A DNA stretch of 64,000 bases from Sciurus carolinensis (taxonomy: Eukaryota; Chordata; Mammalia; Rodentia; Sciuridae), in contig NC_062232.1 in assembly GCF_902686445.1 (NCBI RefSeq), forward strand, positions 32,816,454 through 32,880,453, in the 5' to 3' direction. The notes beneath the pieces were generated by a model that saw only the letters and a program-made list of their open reading frames with translations, made no database searches and was not told the origin of the DNA. A program made the position numbers and the translations under genes. Positions 11,201 to 21,715 of the stretch are shown here, piece by piece. Numbering within the stretch: the first letter of the stretch is position 1; the number at the start of each line of letters is the position of its first letter.

Positions 11201-11713
11201 GGCGAACTTGAGGAGGAGCCGGATCTTAAATCACAGAGAAGGAAAGCCAGCTTCCAGCCAGCATCGACCTTCCTGGTGGGCTTGCTGGACACACGAAAGT
11301 CCCCTAAAACTAAAGTGTGCTGCCTTTACAGAAATCCAATACATTGAAAATTCCAACTTACAAAATAAATACAGTGGAAGGAAGGAAGAAGAGACTCATG
11401 TCAGAGAATGCTCCACTTTAAAATAATTGGCCGGTGATATTCCACATAGGAAAGGAAAGTAATAGTCACCAAAAGCAATATCTGATCTTGAACTAGACAT
11501 CATACCATGGTAGATAAAATGCTACTGAAAATATTATTGGGGCATTTGACAAAATTGGAATGTGAAATGATAGATCAGAATAAAATATTGATGAAGACAG
11601 CTCACCCAAGTTGATAACTACTGTTGTTAACTGTATGCTGGTTATATAAGATAATATTCTTAGGGAATACTGAAGTATGTAAGAATAAAGCATCGTGATG
11701 TATACAACCACTA

Positions 11714-12482
11714 CGGTCTGAAATGTGTGCCCCCCCCCATTAATATGTTGAAATCTTGCTTCTCAACGTAATAGTATTAGCAGATGGGGTCTTTTGGATA
11801 TGATGAAATCATGAAGGCAAGTCCTTCAAAAATGGAATTAGTGCCCTTACAAAGAGACTCCAGAGGGATAGCCTTGTCCTTGCCCCATGCGAGGACACAG
11901 CTGGAAGGTCTAACTGTAAACTAGAAAGCAGGTCCTCACCAGACACCAAATCTGCAAGTACCTGATTATTTTAGTCGACTTTCACTGCTTTGACTGGAAG
12001 AACCAACCAGAACAACCATAGAGGATGAAAAGTTCAGTTGCGGGCTCACGGTTTCAGAGGTCTCAGTTCATAGAAGGCCGGCTCCATTCCTCAGGGCTTC
12101 AGGTGAGGCAGAACATCATGGCGGAAGGGTGTGGCACAGGGAAGCAGCTCACATGGTGATCAGGAAGCAGAGAGAAACTCCACTTGCCTGATACAAAATA
12201 TATACCCCAAAGCGACACCTCCAATGCCTTCAATTAACACTCAATTAATCCCATCAGGGGATTAATCCACCCATTGGGTTAAGGCTCTCATAACCCAATA
12301 ATTTCCCCTCTGAACCCTCTCGAATTGTCTCACATGTGAGCTTTTCGGGGACACCTCACATCCACACCATAACACTTATCTTGGACTTCCCAGCCTCCAG
12401 AGATGTGAGAAATAAATTTCTATTGTTTTGGCCTCCCCGTTGATGATATTTTGTTATAGCAGCCCAATAGAACTAAGATGGG
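11714..12482 (+). repeat. MLT1A-like LTR, split by a younger LTR
   Basis: The 5' part has 'ggtctgaaatgtgtgc', 'aatatgttgaaatcttgctt', 'ggaattagtgcccttacaaa', 'gaggacacagctggaagg' and 'cctcaccagacaccaaatct'. The 3' part, after 12374, has 'cttggacttcccagcctcca', 'gagatgtgagaaataaattt' and 'gttatagcagcccaatagaa'. Removing the inner LTR joins the two parts in the family's order. Confidence 0.85.
11967..12374 (-). repeat. Rodent-lineage MaLR-type LTR (copy 1)
   Basis: Antisense copy of the window's commonest LTR: 'ttttagtcgactttcactgc', 'gaacaaccatagaggatgaa', 'ggtttcagaggtctcagttc', 'ggcagaacatcatggcggaa', 'ggttaaggctctcataaccc' and 'catgtgagcttttcggggac', ending 'ccataaca'. It is 408 bp, and ctgat/cttat flank it (4 of 5 match). 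It sits inside the MLT1A copy and is therefore younger. Confidence 0.8.
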
Positions 12483-12516
12483 AAGGTACCCTCAAACCGC
12501 ATAGAAAACAATGATA

Positions 12517-12858
12517 TACAATTGTCCATTGGTCTCTTGGGGGAATGGTTCCAAGACTCCCCAGAGATACCAAAATCTGAGGATGTGGGAGTCCTTGGTA
12601 TAAAATGTCATAGTATTTGCATAAACCTATGCAGTTCCTCCCATATACTATAAATGGTCTCTACATGACTTGTAATACCTAGTATAATGTAAATGCTATG
12701 TAAATAGTTGCTATACTGTTTTTGTTTAGGGAGTAATGACAAGAAAATGTTTGCCCATGTTCAATTCTGATGTAACCATCCTGGGTCTAACCACATTTTC
12801 AACCCACAGTTGGTCGGATCCGTACATACAGAACTCGCAGATAGGAAAGGCTGGCTCT
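12517..12858 (+). mobile_element. MER2 (TcMar-Tigger) element
   Basis: Nearly complete. It starts 'caattgtccattggtctctt' and has 'gataccaaaatctgaggatg', 'ataaaatgtcatagtatttg', 'gtaatacctagtataatgta', 'gtttagggagtaatgacaag' and the terminal block 'acccacagttggtcggatcc'. Non-autonomous, with no transposase frame. Confidence 0.85.
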
Positions 12859-13216
12859 GTGTGTGTTTACATTTGTGTGTCTATAGATAGATACAGACAG
12901 AGGGCACACAAATGATAAAGCAAATGGATAAAATACAAAATGTTAAAAATACTTGAATATATGGGTGAAGGGTAGTTTGGTTATTCTCTGTCTTGCAACA
13001 TTTCTGTAAGTTTGAAATTCTTTCCAAATAAAACTTTTCTGAAAATTGGTTTTGGTTTTCTTTTAAATAGTCACCATTCTCGTGTATTGAATCATCATTT
13101 AACTCTGCAAAATTCAATTTACCCTCAACTTTTCAGGGACAATTCTGGTACTTGAGATTCAAGTACATATCGAATTAGTCCTTATATCTCACAGACATAG
13201 CAAATACATTACAAAC

Positions 13217-13975
13217 CAGCACTGTGTGATAGAAAAGTCAGGTCTCTGTACTGTCCAGGACCATAGCCAGTAACCAGATGTGGTTACCAAGCATTTGAAA
13301 TGAGGCTCATCCTAATGCAGAATTGCTGCCACTGTGAAATACACTCCAGATTCTAAGATTGGATATCATTTCGGTCAGCTTTTTGCCACTGTGTCCAAAA
13401 GACCTAATAAGAACAATTAGAGGAGGAAACATTTATTTGGGGCTCATGGTTTCAGAGGTCTTAGTCCATACATGGCCAATTCCACTGCTCTGGGCCAGAG
13501 GTGAGGCAGAACATCATGGCAGAAAGGTATGATGGAGGAAAGCAGCTCAGGACATGGAACCAGGAAGCAGAGAGGGACTGAACTCAGCTCACAAAATATA
13601 TACCCAAAGGCAGATCCCCAGGGTTGGACCTCCTCCAGCCACACCCTACCTGCCTACGGTCACCACACAGTTAATCCATTCAAGGGGACTAATTCACTGA
13701 TTAGGTTAGGGTTCTCATCACCCAGTCATTTCACCCCTAAACCCTCTTGCATTGTCTCGCACGTGAGCTTTTAGAAGTCACCTAATATCAAAATGATAAG
13801 AGGAATGAAAAGAGAATGGAAAATATCTGGGGTATACTGGATTAAACATATTAATAAAATTAATTTCACCTGTTTCTTTTCACTTTTTTAAGGTGGATGC
13901 TAGAAAAATTTGAAATTACTTCCATGACTCGCATCTGTGGATTACTCTAGATTTCTATTGGATAGAAGTGATCTA
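13217..13975 (-). mobile_element. MER3-like hAT element split by an LTR
   Basis: The left piece (13217-13376) has 'accatagccagtaaccagat' and 'gcatttgaaatgaggctcat'. The right piece (13802-13975) has 'attaatttcacctgtttctt', 'aggtggatgctagaaaaatt' and 'atttctattggatagaagtg'. Together they give the two ends of a MER3-class element around a later LTR. The family name is tentative. Confidence 0.6.
13377..13801 (-). repeat. Rodent-lineage MaLR-type LTR (copy 2)
   Basis: Antisense: 'gtcagctttttgccactgtg', 'gaacaattagaggaggaaac', 'catggtttcagaggtcttag', 'ggcagaacatcatggcagaa' and 'attgtctcgcacgtgagctt'. The outer ends are diverged and no exact target duplication can be fixed. Frames inside it are spurious. 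Confidence 0.8.
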
Positions 13976-14289
13976 GAAAATCCTGGAAGATAGGCCCAGT
14001 CTGACTTGGCCTCTCCTGGTCCTAGTGCTTCTGGCCTGGTGAGTAGTCTTGGGTCTCCAGGGAGCTGAATCCTTCAGAGCCTGAGAATTGCACATCTAGG
14101 AAAGACAAAGAGCCTGTGCAGGAGTGTTCTAAATAAAGGCGGCATTTTGTAGAGGAGATGTTTTGTTCAAAGCCCACCGTACAGTAGAGTATTATCAGGG
14201 TGATTGTTCAAGTTTCTGTTCCTACCAGTGAGAACATGGTGACCAACTCAACTGGGGCTGAGACCAGGACCTCAGGAAGGACAACCCCA

Positions 14290-14885
14290 GTGTGATCAAA
14301 TATCTTTTTCAACAATGCCCATATCATTGGTCTCGTTCTTCCAGCACCTTGCACTTCCCATCAAGAGTGGTGTCTATGGGCTGGGGATATAGCTCAGTTG
14401 GTAGAGTGCTTGCCTTGCAAGCTCAAGGCCCTGGGTTCAATCCCCAGCACCCAAAAAAAAAAAAAAAAGAGTGGTGTCTATGTCCCATGACTGTTCAGCA
14501 GAAATGTCACTATGTGACTTCCAAGTCTGGGCCATCAAAAGAATACTGCCTCCACCTGGCTCCCTCTGGGCACATGTACCCTTGGAACCCAGTCGCCATG
14601 CCCTGAGGAAGCCCAGATTACATGAAGAGGCATAGCCAACTAAGTCTCAGCTGACAGCCAGCTTCAACTGGCAGGCTCAAGAGTGGCCAAGCTTCCTGAT
14701 GGTTCCAGCCCTCAGCCTTTGAGCCTTCCAGCTGAGACTGTAGACATCCTGGAGCAGAGACAAGCCATTTCTGCGGCACTCCACCCGAAATCCTGACCCA
14801 CAGAATCTGTGAGCATTGAATAAATGGTTTCAGGCCACTGAGTTTGAAGGTAATTTGTTTTGCAGCTCTAATACCTGGAACACCC
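14290..14885 (+). repeat. Old ERVL-like LTR split by an ID element
   Basis: Marks include 'tgccctgaggaagcccagat', 'gagaggcatagcc'-like text near 14625, 'ccagccctcagcctttgagc', 'gagcagagacaagccatttc' and 'atcctgacccacagaatctg' followed by 'gcattgaataaatggtttca'. This order is shared by an old mammalian LTR class. The subfamily is not assigned. Confidence 0.6.
14379..14466 (+). repeat. Young ID SINE (tRNA-Ala-like)
   Basis: 'ggctggggatatagctcagt' (A-box region), 'gcttgccttgcaagctc' and 'gccctgggttcaatcccc' (B box) are followed by an A tail. An exact 16-base duplication, aagagtggtgtctatg, lies at 14363-14378 and 14467-14482. The intact tRNA-like promoter and exact duplication indicate a recent insertion. 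The A tail and duplication argue against a tRNA gene. Confidence 0.92.
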
Positions 14886-14993
14886 AGAGTGTGGCCAGAA
14901 ACATGTGAGCTTTGCTAAAAGGGGGCAGCAGCTGCAATGCATGCTGGGGCATGGGGTTGGGGCCCAAGCAATAGCCACTTACCACCAGCCTCT

Positions 14994-15037
14994 AGCACAC
15001 CGTGGAACACATACCAGCTGGTATTCCACGGTGCGCT
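14994..15037. repeat. Compact hairpin with palindromic core
   Basis: 'agcacaccgtggaa' (14994-15007) pairs with 'ttccacggtgcgct' (15024-15037) with one mismatch. Between them lies the perfect 12-base palindrome taccagctggta (15012-15023) plus an unpaired 'caca' at 15008-15011. The stem is about 20 bp with almost no loop. Function unknown. Confidence 0.8.
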
Positions 15038-15039
15038 TA

Positions 15040-15820
15040 GCATCTAGCAGCTGGTAGATAGTTCTCAGTTGGGTTTTCTAGAATTATCAGTGGCTTGGAC
15101 AACTTTGTAGAGGAAAGAATCCAATGAAATGCAGAGCAGATCTAAAACACCAAGTTTGACATTAAATAGGTGTTAAAATATGTGTCATCTCTGTTGGCTT
15201 TCAGCACTAGAGAGCACCAATCATGACAATAATTAATAAAATGGCTTGATTTATTGTTGCTCTTCCTCAGAATCATATTTATTTCATTATTTTAAAATGT
15301 TTGAATCTACCCACGCAGGTTGGCTAAGGTAAAAGGTTGTGGGGAATGTTCTGCCAGAAAAAAAAGAAAGAAAAGAAAAGGGAGGAAGGAAGGACGGACA
15401 CAGGCCAACATAATTTATAAAATTAGTACCATAAAGGAAAAGTGGTTCCTGGCAACCTAGGAGGTGAGATCAATTTTTAAAAACACAGAAGAAACCAAAC
15501 ACTCAATGACTTCGGTGGTCAGATGGTGCTCTCTAACGAACCGGTGGCTGCAATCTACTGACCCAGTTTGCATTGGCTAAAATGCCCCACAAGGAACAGT
15601 CTTGTCAGCCTTGCCAGCTTGGGTCACGTGACAGAGGAGTGGCAGGGGCTCACCCATGTGCCGTCACCCACCCACTCCAGCCCCCACCTGCATGGGAAGA
15701 ACGCACCCCCTTTGCCCCGACAAAATGCCCACAGGTCAGCCTACTGAAGTGAGTCACTGGGTCAAAGTGGGGGATAGAGACATGCCAGGAACTCTCATGT
15801 GGATATTCCCCTGACCCTGA
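15040..15820. other. Unassigned sequence with an A/G tract
   Basis: No gene is seen. An A/G-rich tract lies at 15356-15392. The remainder, including 'gaaccggtggctgcaatcta' near 15540, is unique to my reading. Confidence 0.35.
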
Positions 15821-15824
15821 GCAT

Positions 15825-15950
15825 CGTTGCCTTTAATCCTTGCGACAAGCATATGAAGGAGATCTTTGTAATCCCCGGATTACAGGGGACAAAATGGAAG
15901 CTCTAGGTTTAATTTCTGAAGACCACAAAAATTAAAGTCACATTCGGATA
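15825..15950 (-). repeat. MIR fragment
   Basis: 'tgcctttaatccttgcgaca' and 'gattacaggggacaaaatgg' correspond to the reversed MIR block 'ttaatcctcacaaca...cagatgaggaa'. Diverged and partial. Confidence 0.5.
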
Positions 15951-16069
15951 TCAATATCTAATTTTTGAGCCCCTCCTTGCCGTGATCCCAGGAGGTATTC
16001 CCAACAACTTAACTCATATTACGTGGATATCGTTACACATGATGTACAGTTAAGAGTGAAGCTAAGAGA

Positions 16070-16271
16070 TGGGCGCGGTGGTGCATGCCTGTAATCCCAG
16101 CGACTCGGGAGGCTGAGGCAGGAGGATCTCCAATTCCAAGCCAGCCTCAGCAATTTAGCGAGGCCCTAAGCAACTCAGCGAGACTCTGTCTCTAAATAAA
16201 ATACAAAAAGGGCCGGGGATGTGGCTCAGTGGTTAAGCACCCCTGGGTTCAATCTCTGGTACCAAAAAAAA
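16070..16271 (+). repeat. B1-dID SINE, young copy
   Basis: Complete sense copy: 'gggcgcggtggtgcatgcct' to 'tctctaaataaaatacaaaa', then 'ggggatgtggctcagtggtt' and 'ggttcaatctctggtacc' with an A tail. The 15-base duplication agtgaagctaagaga is exact at 16055-16069 and 16272-16286. Confidence 0.95.
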
Positions 16272-16429
16272 AGTGAAGCTAAGAGAGGTACCAGGCTCAA
16301 AGTCATAAAGCTGCACCCTGTACCCTCCCCTCAAATGTTCCTGGGTCATCGTTCAGCAAGGCTGCAACTGAGGCAGTGGGTGGGTGGGCGGGCAGGCGAG
16401 GCACCTGGGCAAGGAGGACGTACTTACTG

Positions 16430-16830
16430 ATGGGTTTAGTGCAGGGTATCCCCTGAGACCTGCACAGAGAGAAAACAAGCCGAAGATGCTTTGCAGCGTC
16501 TCCGCGGACGGCGGGCCCAGGGATTCACAGCCTAATGAACTAGATCATGAAAGCTCATTTGCGTGTTCGATAGCTCTCGCCGTTCGCTCAGGTTCACTTA
16601 GGGCGAAAAGAAAAGGCGAGCTGAGAGAGGGTTCATTTTTCGAGCTTTCAAAACATGGAAAGATTGATGGGGAGAGAGATCCCAGGGGACCACCCGGGAG
16701 GCAGGCGTGGCCCAGTCTCACTGAGAGAGAAGCGTGCCTAGATGGATGTCCTAAGCAAGCTTTGGCCCGCCAAGTCACCTGCAGGAGGCAGACCTTTTTG
16801 CCAACCATTCATAATTTAATTTTGTGAGGA
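16430..16830. promoter_or_regulatory. Candidate conserved non-coding element
   Basis: Repeat-free, with several CpGs ('ctccgcggacggcgg' near 16500; 'gttcgatagctctcgccgtt' near 16564) and TAAT-type text ('cctaatgaactagatcatga'). The 147-codon frame over it (16384-16827) and the opposing 87-codon frame match nothing known. The regulatory call rests on composition only. Confidence 0.3.
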
Positions 16831-17255
16831 AGTTGCTCCACCTAACCTTGGTCTCCCAGCAGCTGCATGCTGTAGGAGAGGAGGGCTTCTCGAACGATTG
16901 GTGGCAAAGGACTAATTATTGCTCCTTGTTTGGTTTTCCCGATCCGTCATGGACAAATCTTTGGTAAAATACAACAAAAATGAATTACTAGAGGGAAAAA
17001 TTCAATTTAAAAAAGCTCAAAGTTTTAATGGTCTTTAAATTCAACAGACGTAAAATTACTCTGACATATTGTTATAGAAGTTTCTAAATGCTTATTTTCC
17101 ATTTCTGTGCTATCTTGTCACTTAGGGGTAATGAATTTCTGCTGAGCCAGGGCTGGTCTGTGGACCGTCAGTCTGAGTAGTCTGGGACGGTTGGATGGAG
17201 ACTCCCAGCCCCAGTTAGTTATCCAGCCCAGTAAACCACAGCCATCCTTGCTGAG
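16831..17255. other. Unique AT-rich sequence
   Basis: No named repeat or gene. It contains 'ggactaattattgctccttg' and 'cacttaggggtaatgaattt', and may be part of the same regulatory block as 16430-16830. Confidence 0.3.
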
Positions 17256-17257
17256 CT

Positions 17258-17345
17258 AAAGAGGAAGCTCAGCAGCAGAGTGCTTGCCTAGCGTGCGTGA
17301 GGCCCTGGGTTCCATCCCAAGCACCATACCCACATACAGAAAAAG
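17258..17345 (+). repeat. ID-type SINE
   Basis: 'agctcagcagcagagtgctt', 'gcctagcgtgcgtgaggccc' and 'gggttccatcccaagcacca' give the tRNA-like A box, stem and B box, followed by an A-rich tail with CA units. Diverged, with no clear duplication. Confidence 0.75.
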
Positions 17346-17349
17346 AGCC

Positions 17350-18365
17350 ACCCTTGAACAGATCCCTGGGCAAAGGGATTGGCAGGACAGAAATGCATGG
17401 CAGCTTTTATGGAATGGAACATGCTTAAATGATGAGGCTGGTCACACTGGTACATTTGGTCTCGGGGTAGGAATGGGGCACCCCAGGGGCATGTTCTCCT
17501 TAGCGGTTCCTCTTCTCCATGGCTGCTGGCAGCCTCTGTGGGCATCCCTCAGATTCCCCAACACTCTTATCTGCCCTCCTCCCTTGCCCACTTTTCCATA
17601 AGGAAAGGGAGTCCCAGCCCCTGATAAAGGAGAGTGTTGAACAAGATGTCCAAGGTAGAGAACCTCCTCTTGTTGGCAACAAGAACCAAGAGATCCACCT
17701 CACATATTCCCTCGCACCCGCTAGCAAATTGTGCCTTCTGGATTTGAGAGGACATCTGGAACCATTGGGGTCTGCACCTCCTAACCATGACCACGGTGCC
17801 AGCCTGTTTTCCTTATCAAGATCAGAAGCGAAAGGCTTTGCAACTGTGCCCCAAACAGGCCATCCGCCGGCCCGCACTATAGACAAGCCAGTCTCCTGGT
17901 CCAGCAGTCGCCAGCAACAGAAAATTCTGCTACCATCAGCTCCGTCTCTGCCAACAGATGTCACCACAGCCTGACCTCAGGCAACCGAAAATGAGTCCCA
18001 AATTTTGGTTCTGAAGCTCTAAGACAGTGGACAAAGAGGCACCACAGACAGTGGACAAAAAGGCACAGTGGTTCTTTTTCTTTTCTTCTTATGTGGCAAG
18101 CTTGCTGATTGCCAGAAAGATACTTTGTTTACCTCTGTTTTACCATCTGTAAAATGGACACTTCCCCCACATGTGGAATTCCAGAATCCCAACATGGCCA
18201 CCATGTTCCAGAACTAATTGGTTCCCCACCTCACGGGACCTCCATTATTTCCTCAAACAGAGGGTAAATTCAGAGCACCCCAATGCTAAATGACTTACTT
18301 TGCATTTGCCTTAACAGGTACCCAGAACTATCTCCACCTATTCCCGTTTCCATAGTAACAGAAGG
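17350..18365. other. Unassigned sequence; overlapping frames judged spurious
   Basis: Frames of 105, 151 and 155 codons lie here on both strands and overlap one another. None shows a domain, splice context or family resemblance. A local near-duplication 'cagtggacaaa.aggcac' occurs at about 18025-18066. Confidence 0.4.
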
Positions 18366-18369
18366 GTCC

Positions 18370-18389
18370 AAAAAAAAAAAAAAAAAAAA
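18370..18389 (+). repeat. Poly-A tract
   Basis: A run of 20 A, possibly the remnant tail of a lost SINE. No recognisable body precedes it. Confidence 0.8.
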
Positions 18390-19115
18390 CTCTAACAAAA
18401 TAAGACACCTAAGAGGCATAAACAAAATATGTGATGGTGTGGGAGGCTGTAAAGTTTTTATTGCCACCTGTTTGGGAAGACCTGCATAATTCAATCGTGC
18501 TCCTGGCATTTGCGAGGAAAGCAATCACCCCAAAGTTGTGGCAATAAAGCCTTTATAGCCCCCCATGCTGGCACGCCCGCTTTCTAGGTACAAAGCCCCA
18601 GTTTGATAAACTTCCGCTTCTCATATTTGCATAATGGAAATGGACGAGATTTGAAACCCAGGCTGTTGGGCGGCATAACTTGCAGGTCTCCTGGGAGTGA
18701 ATCACAGCTGGCCTGGGCGGAGGTGGCTGCCAGAGGAACCCAACCCAGCCGTCAGGGCCACAGGGCTGGGCAGGGGCGCCGGGAAAGAGTCTTCCTGCTC
18801 CCTCAGACCCGGGGCCAGGCTGGGCCGGGTTCTAGTTGAAGTTCCTTTTAACTTCATGGGTCCAAGAATCATAAGGTGACTTCGCCGTGAGGGCACTGGA
18901 AGACAGTTCCTCCAGGGCAAGTTTGGGGCAGAAAAGGTGGTTGGTTGTGCCCCAAGCACACATGTGATGTCCCTCCTCATCAGGACCCGGTACCCCATCC
19001 CCGTCACCCTTCCATTCTCTGGTGCCCTCTCCCTCCATCCGCCATCCGTCACTCACCACTCCCACAACTTTTTCTAGAGGGTACCCTTGGGGACTGGTAG
19101 GGTAGCAGTGGCTGG
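18390..19115. other. Unassigned unique sequence, GC-rich centre
   Basis: 18700-18835 is moderately GC-rich with a few CpGs. The antisense 116-codon and sense 78-codon frames are not recognised. No repeat can be named. Confidence 0.35.
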
Positions 19116-19119
19116 TCTT

Positions 19120-19500
19120 GGTGACTCGCCTTCTCCAGCAGATTACCGCAACCCTGCCGGCGCTCAGTGGTAAAAGTTTGAACGTGTCTGCAGAGCTTAA
19201 TCAAATGCTAATTCCGTGTGGTGAAAGAATTTGCTGGAATCTGCAAGGGAGCTCCTGGCAGCAAGAAAATGCGTTGATTCACTCCCAAATCTGCTTTGCC
19301 CAAGCCGGGTGCGATTTAGACCGTAAAGCTGCATTAAATCACAAAGTGCTGTGTGGATCACACAGCCATCCTTTGTGTCGTTAATGAAGGGAAAAACAGG
19401 GCTTTATTCTGAAGCTTTGTATATAATCAGATGCCGTGTTGTAAAGCTCTGGAAAACACACCAGAAATCATAATTGGGAGGAAATAAAAGCATATGATTT
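19120..19500. promoter_or_regulatory. Candidate conserved non-coding element
   Basis: Repeat-free block with 'gcttaatcaaatgctaattc' (19195-19214), 'gctgcattaaatcacaaagt', 'gtgtcgttaatgaagggaaa' and 'gaaatcataattgggaggaa'. Four TAAT/ATTA-type cores sit in about 280 bases. It looks like homeodomain/POU-responsive enhancer DNA. The call is inference only. Confidence 0.35.
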
Positions 19501-19980
19501 AAATAAGAAGGAAAAAGAAACTGCCCCCAAGATTTGTGCGTTTCAAGAATCAACTTTTAATTCATTCGCAGGGAGATTACAGAAGGGGAGGAGCGGCCTT
19601 TAAAATAGTATGAAAAGCTAGTTTAGATGTAAATGAGAGATAATGGGCTTTCACCAGGAAATAAGCTAGGGAGCCAAGTTTGGGCCCAGGGCGGGGGACA
19701 CGGGTGGGACATCTTGGCCTGCAGGGCTCCAAGGCCTCTGGGCCTAGAAACTGCAGAGAACTCGGAGTCTGCAGCCTGAAGGGATCGTAAGGTCTGGTAA
19801 CCAGCAGTCACAGGAAGAAAGAGAGGCCCCGGTTGCCTGTGGTGGTCCCCAAGGGTCCTGCGGCTTGGCTGAGTTGGGGTGGAGTCGAGAACTTGATTGC
19901 CGCTTTAACACAGAAACTCTCCTCGGTGTGAACATATTGAGGTCGCTAAGGAAAGGGCTTGGGGCCTTTCCGCTGGTCTT
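19501..19980. other. Unassigned unique sequence
   Basis: No gene or named repeat. 'aggagcggcctttaaaatag' near 19590 and a GC-richer stretch near 19680-19870 are the only features of note. Confidence 0.3.
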
Positions 19981-19984
19981 GCAG

Positions 19985-20110
19985 CTGGAGTTAAGGAGCC
20001 CTCCCCAGTTCTAATTCACTAATGATTTGCTTATTAGCTCGGATCAGGGAGCTTCTGAAGAGATGTGAATTGGCATTGATTTAATCCTCTTCCCAGCACG
20101 CGCGCCCAGT
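19985..20110. promoter_or_regulatory. Candidate conserved non-coding element
   Basis: 'ctaattcactaatgatttgc', 'cttattagctcggatc' and 'gcattgatttaatcctcttc' lie close together and outside any repeat, followed by 'gcacgcgcgcccag'. A dense TAAT cluster beside CpGs suggests a regulatory element. Unproven. Confidence 0.35.
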
Positions 20111-20374
20111 CCAGGGTGAGGCTTGGGGAGGGGTGCCAGCCCGCTCCAGAGCGAGTTGCTGCTTCTTCTGCCTGGCTTTGTCTGCTTCCCTACCATCTGC
20201 TCCCAGGCAGACAGCCGAAGCTGAAGGGACCCTGAGAGCCCAAGGCCAGGGGCTCAGATCCAGCTGACTCTGAGTGACCCATGCTGAGCTCAGTGGCCCC
20301 CTGGGGACATATGAGGTGCCGATGAGATGCTGCGAAAGGTCTCTCAGTTCTAGCCTCTCTCATTAGATGGAGTG

Positions 20375-20632
20375 GGGCCTCTGGAACATTTCGGAGGATA
20401 AATTCTATTCACTGCTCACTCAGTATTGTGCTGCCAGATGCTGCTCTATGTGTGATGTCACTAAAGCCACCCGCCAGCCTCTCAGGTACTTGCCATCATG
20501 GTCCACAGTTTCCAAGGGAGGAAGCTCAGCTCCAGAGAGGTTGCATAACCTGCCTAAGGTCACACAGGTCAAACACCGGAACCCGTGTTGTGTAACTCTG
20601 GAGTCTTCAACAGCCACCATGATGCTTAGGTA
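20375..20632 (-). repeat. MIR SINE
   Basis: 'gagaggttgcataacctgcc', 'taaggtcacacaggtcaaac' and 'gtaactctggagtcttcaac' match the reverse complement of the MIR core and 5' part. Frames on both strands through it are spurious. Confidence 0.65.
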
Positions 20633-20717
20633 GTGTAATTGGGCGACTTCAGCTAGCACATGCCTTCCGATCATCTGATTATCCCTTTCCAAACTGCCAA
20701 CAAGAGCATTTTTCTCT

Positions 20718-20790
20718 GGGGGTGTTGCTCAGTGGTAGAACACTTGCCCAGCACGCACAAGGCCCTAGGTTCCATTCACACACCAGAAAA
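20718..20790 (+). repeat. ID SINE with exact duplication
   Basis: 'gttgctcagtggtagaacac', 'ttgcccagcacgcacaaggc' and 'ctaggttccattcacacacc' form the tRNA-like body, then an A tail. The duplication agcatttttctct is exact at 20705-20717 and 20791-20803. Confidence 0.88.
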
Positions 20791-21365
20791 AGCATTTTTC
20801 TCTATTCTTCTAACCGGATTGGGAAAGTGGGGGTTCCAGGGGGTGGAACTCAAGACCTGGTGCATCCTAAGCAGGCTCTGTACCACTGAGTTTCACCCCC
20901 ACACCCTCAGCTCCAACTGGATCATTTAGTGATAGTCAAGGACCGAGTGTTCAGAACATGCCCGTGGCGCATCTTGGTGACTAGGTGCCCTCTTCTCAGC
21001 ATGGCAAGAAGCGAGACCCAATGTTTGTTACAACCTAATTAGCCTAATTATAGGTTTAGCTCCGCACCTTGCTCAGGTGGTTCCTTACCCTACCCATACT
21101 GCCCTTCTCTGCCAAGTTTAAGCCTACCAAGACCCCCAAGGCTTAATTTAATTTGTCGGCAAGTTCAAAGTCATCCTGTCCCCACTCTAACCCATCTCAT
21201 AAAAAGTTGTCCTTTCTGTCCCACCATAAGGCACTTGCCACATACTTTCCTGTTGCCATTTTTCCTTACGTATCTGTGATTAGTTTTCTTATCTCCCCTG
21301 TCAGACTGAGCTTTGGAGAAATGGAAGTGAGTCCCCCGCCTCTCTGCATTCCTTTCTTCCTTTTT

Positions 21366-21490
21366 TAAAATAGTTTTAGTTGTAGATGGACACAATACCC
21401 TCATTTTATTGATTGATTTTTATGTGGTGCTGAGGATCGAACTCACACGTGCCTGGGGAGCACTCTACCACTGAGCCACACCCCAGCCCC
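21366..21490 (-). repeat. ID-derived composite SINE
   Basis: The antisense tail block 'gttgtagatggacacaatac' and 'tcattttattgattgatttt' is followed by 'tgtggtgctgaggatcgaac' and 'actctaccactgagccacac' (ID head). The same tail type, in sense, occurs at 31.83 kb. The ID head fused to an 'aaagatattgtatcca'-like tail is a sciurid arrangement. Confidence 0.75.
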
Positions 21491-21499
21491 TCCTATGCT

Positions 21500-21570
21500 T
21501 TCCTTATTCTACAGTGTCTTGAACATAGTAGGCCTTCAAAGATACTTGTGAGTTGACCAATGAATAAAAC
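21500..21570 (+). repeat. Possible L2/MIR 3' end
   Basis: 'gtcttgaacatagtaggcct' followed by 'gaccaatgaataaaacatgg' resembles the L2/MIR terminal text 'cacatagtaggcgctcaata...aatgaatga'. Short and low confidence. Confidence 0.4.
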
Positions 21571-21621
21571 ATGGGACTTGACTTGTGGTTTCTTTGGAAA
21601 TTTCTGATGGCCATCTTTTCA

Positions 21622-21715
21622 CTTTTTGCTTTCTTCTGGGGTGCTGGGGATTCGAACCCGGGCCCATGCACACGCTCGGCAAGCGTTCTACAGGCTGAGC
21701 TATTCGCCTGCTTGG
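21622..21715 (-). repeat. ID SINE, antisense
   Basis: The B box is intact in antisense ('ggggattcgaacccgggc'), with 'gctcggcaagcgttctacag' and 'ctgagctatt'. An exact 14-base duplication, tggccatcttttca, lies at 21608-21621 and 21716-21729. It is diverged in the stem but keeps a tRNA-like promoter. Confidence 0.88.

Noticed and set aside
14382..14451. Genuine tRNA-Ala gene
   Set aside because: The body is tRNA-like, but it has an A tail and an exact 16-base target duplication, so it is an ID retrotransposon.
17500..17974. Pair of opposed frames of about 150 codons as a gene
   Set aside because: They overlap antisense over nearly their whole length with no recognisable motif on either strand.
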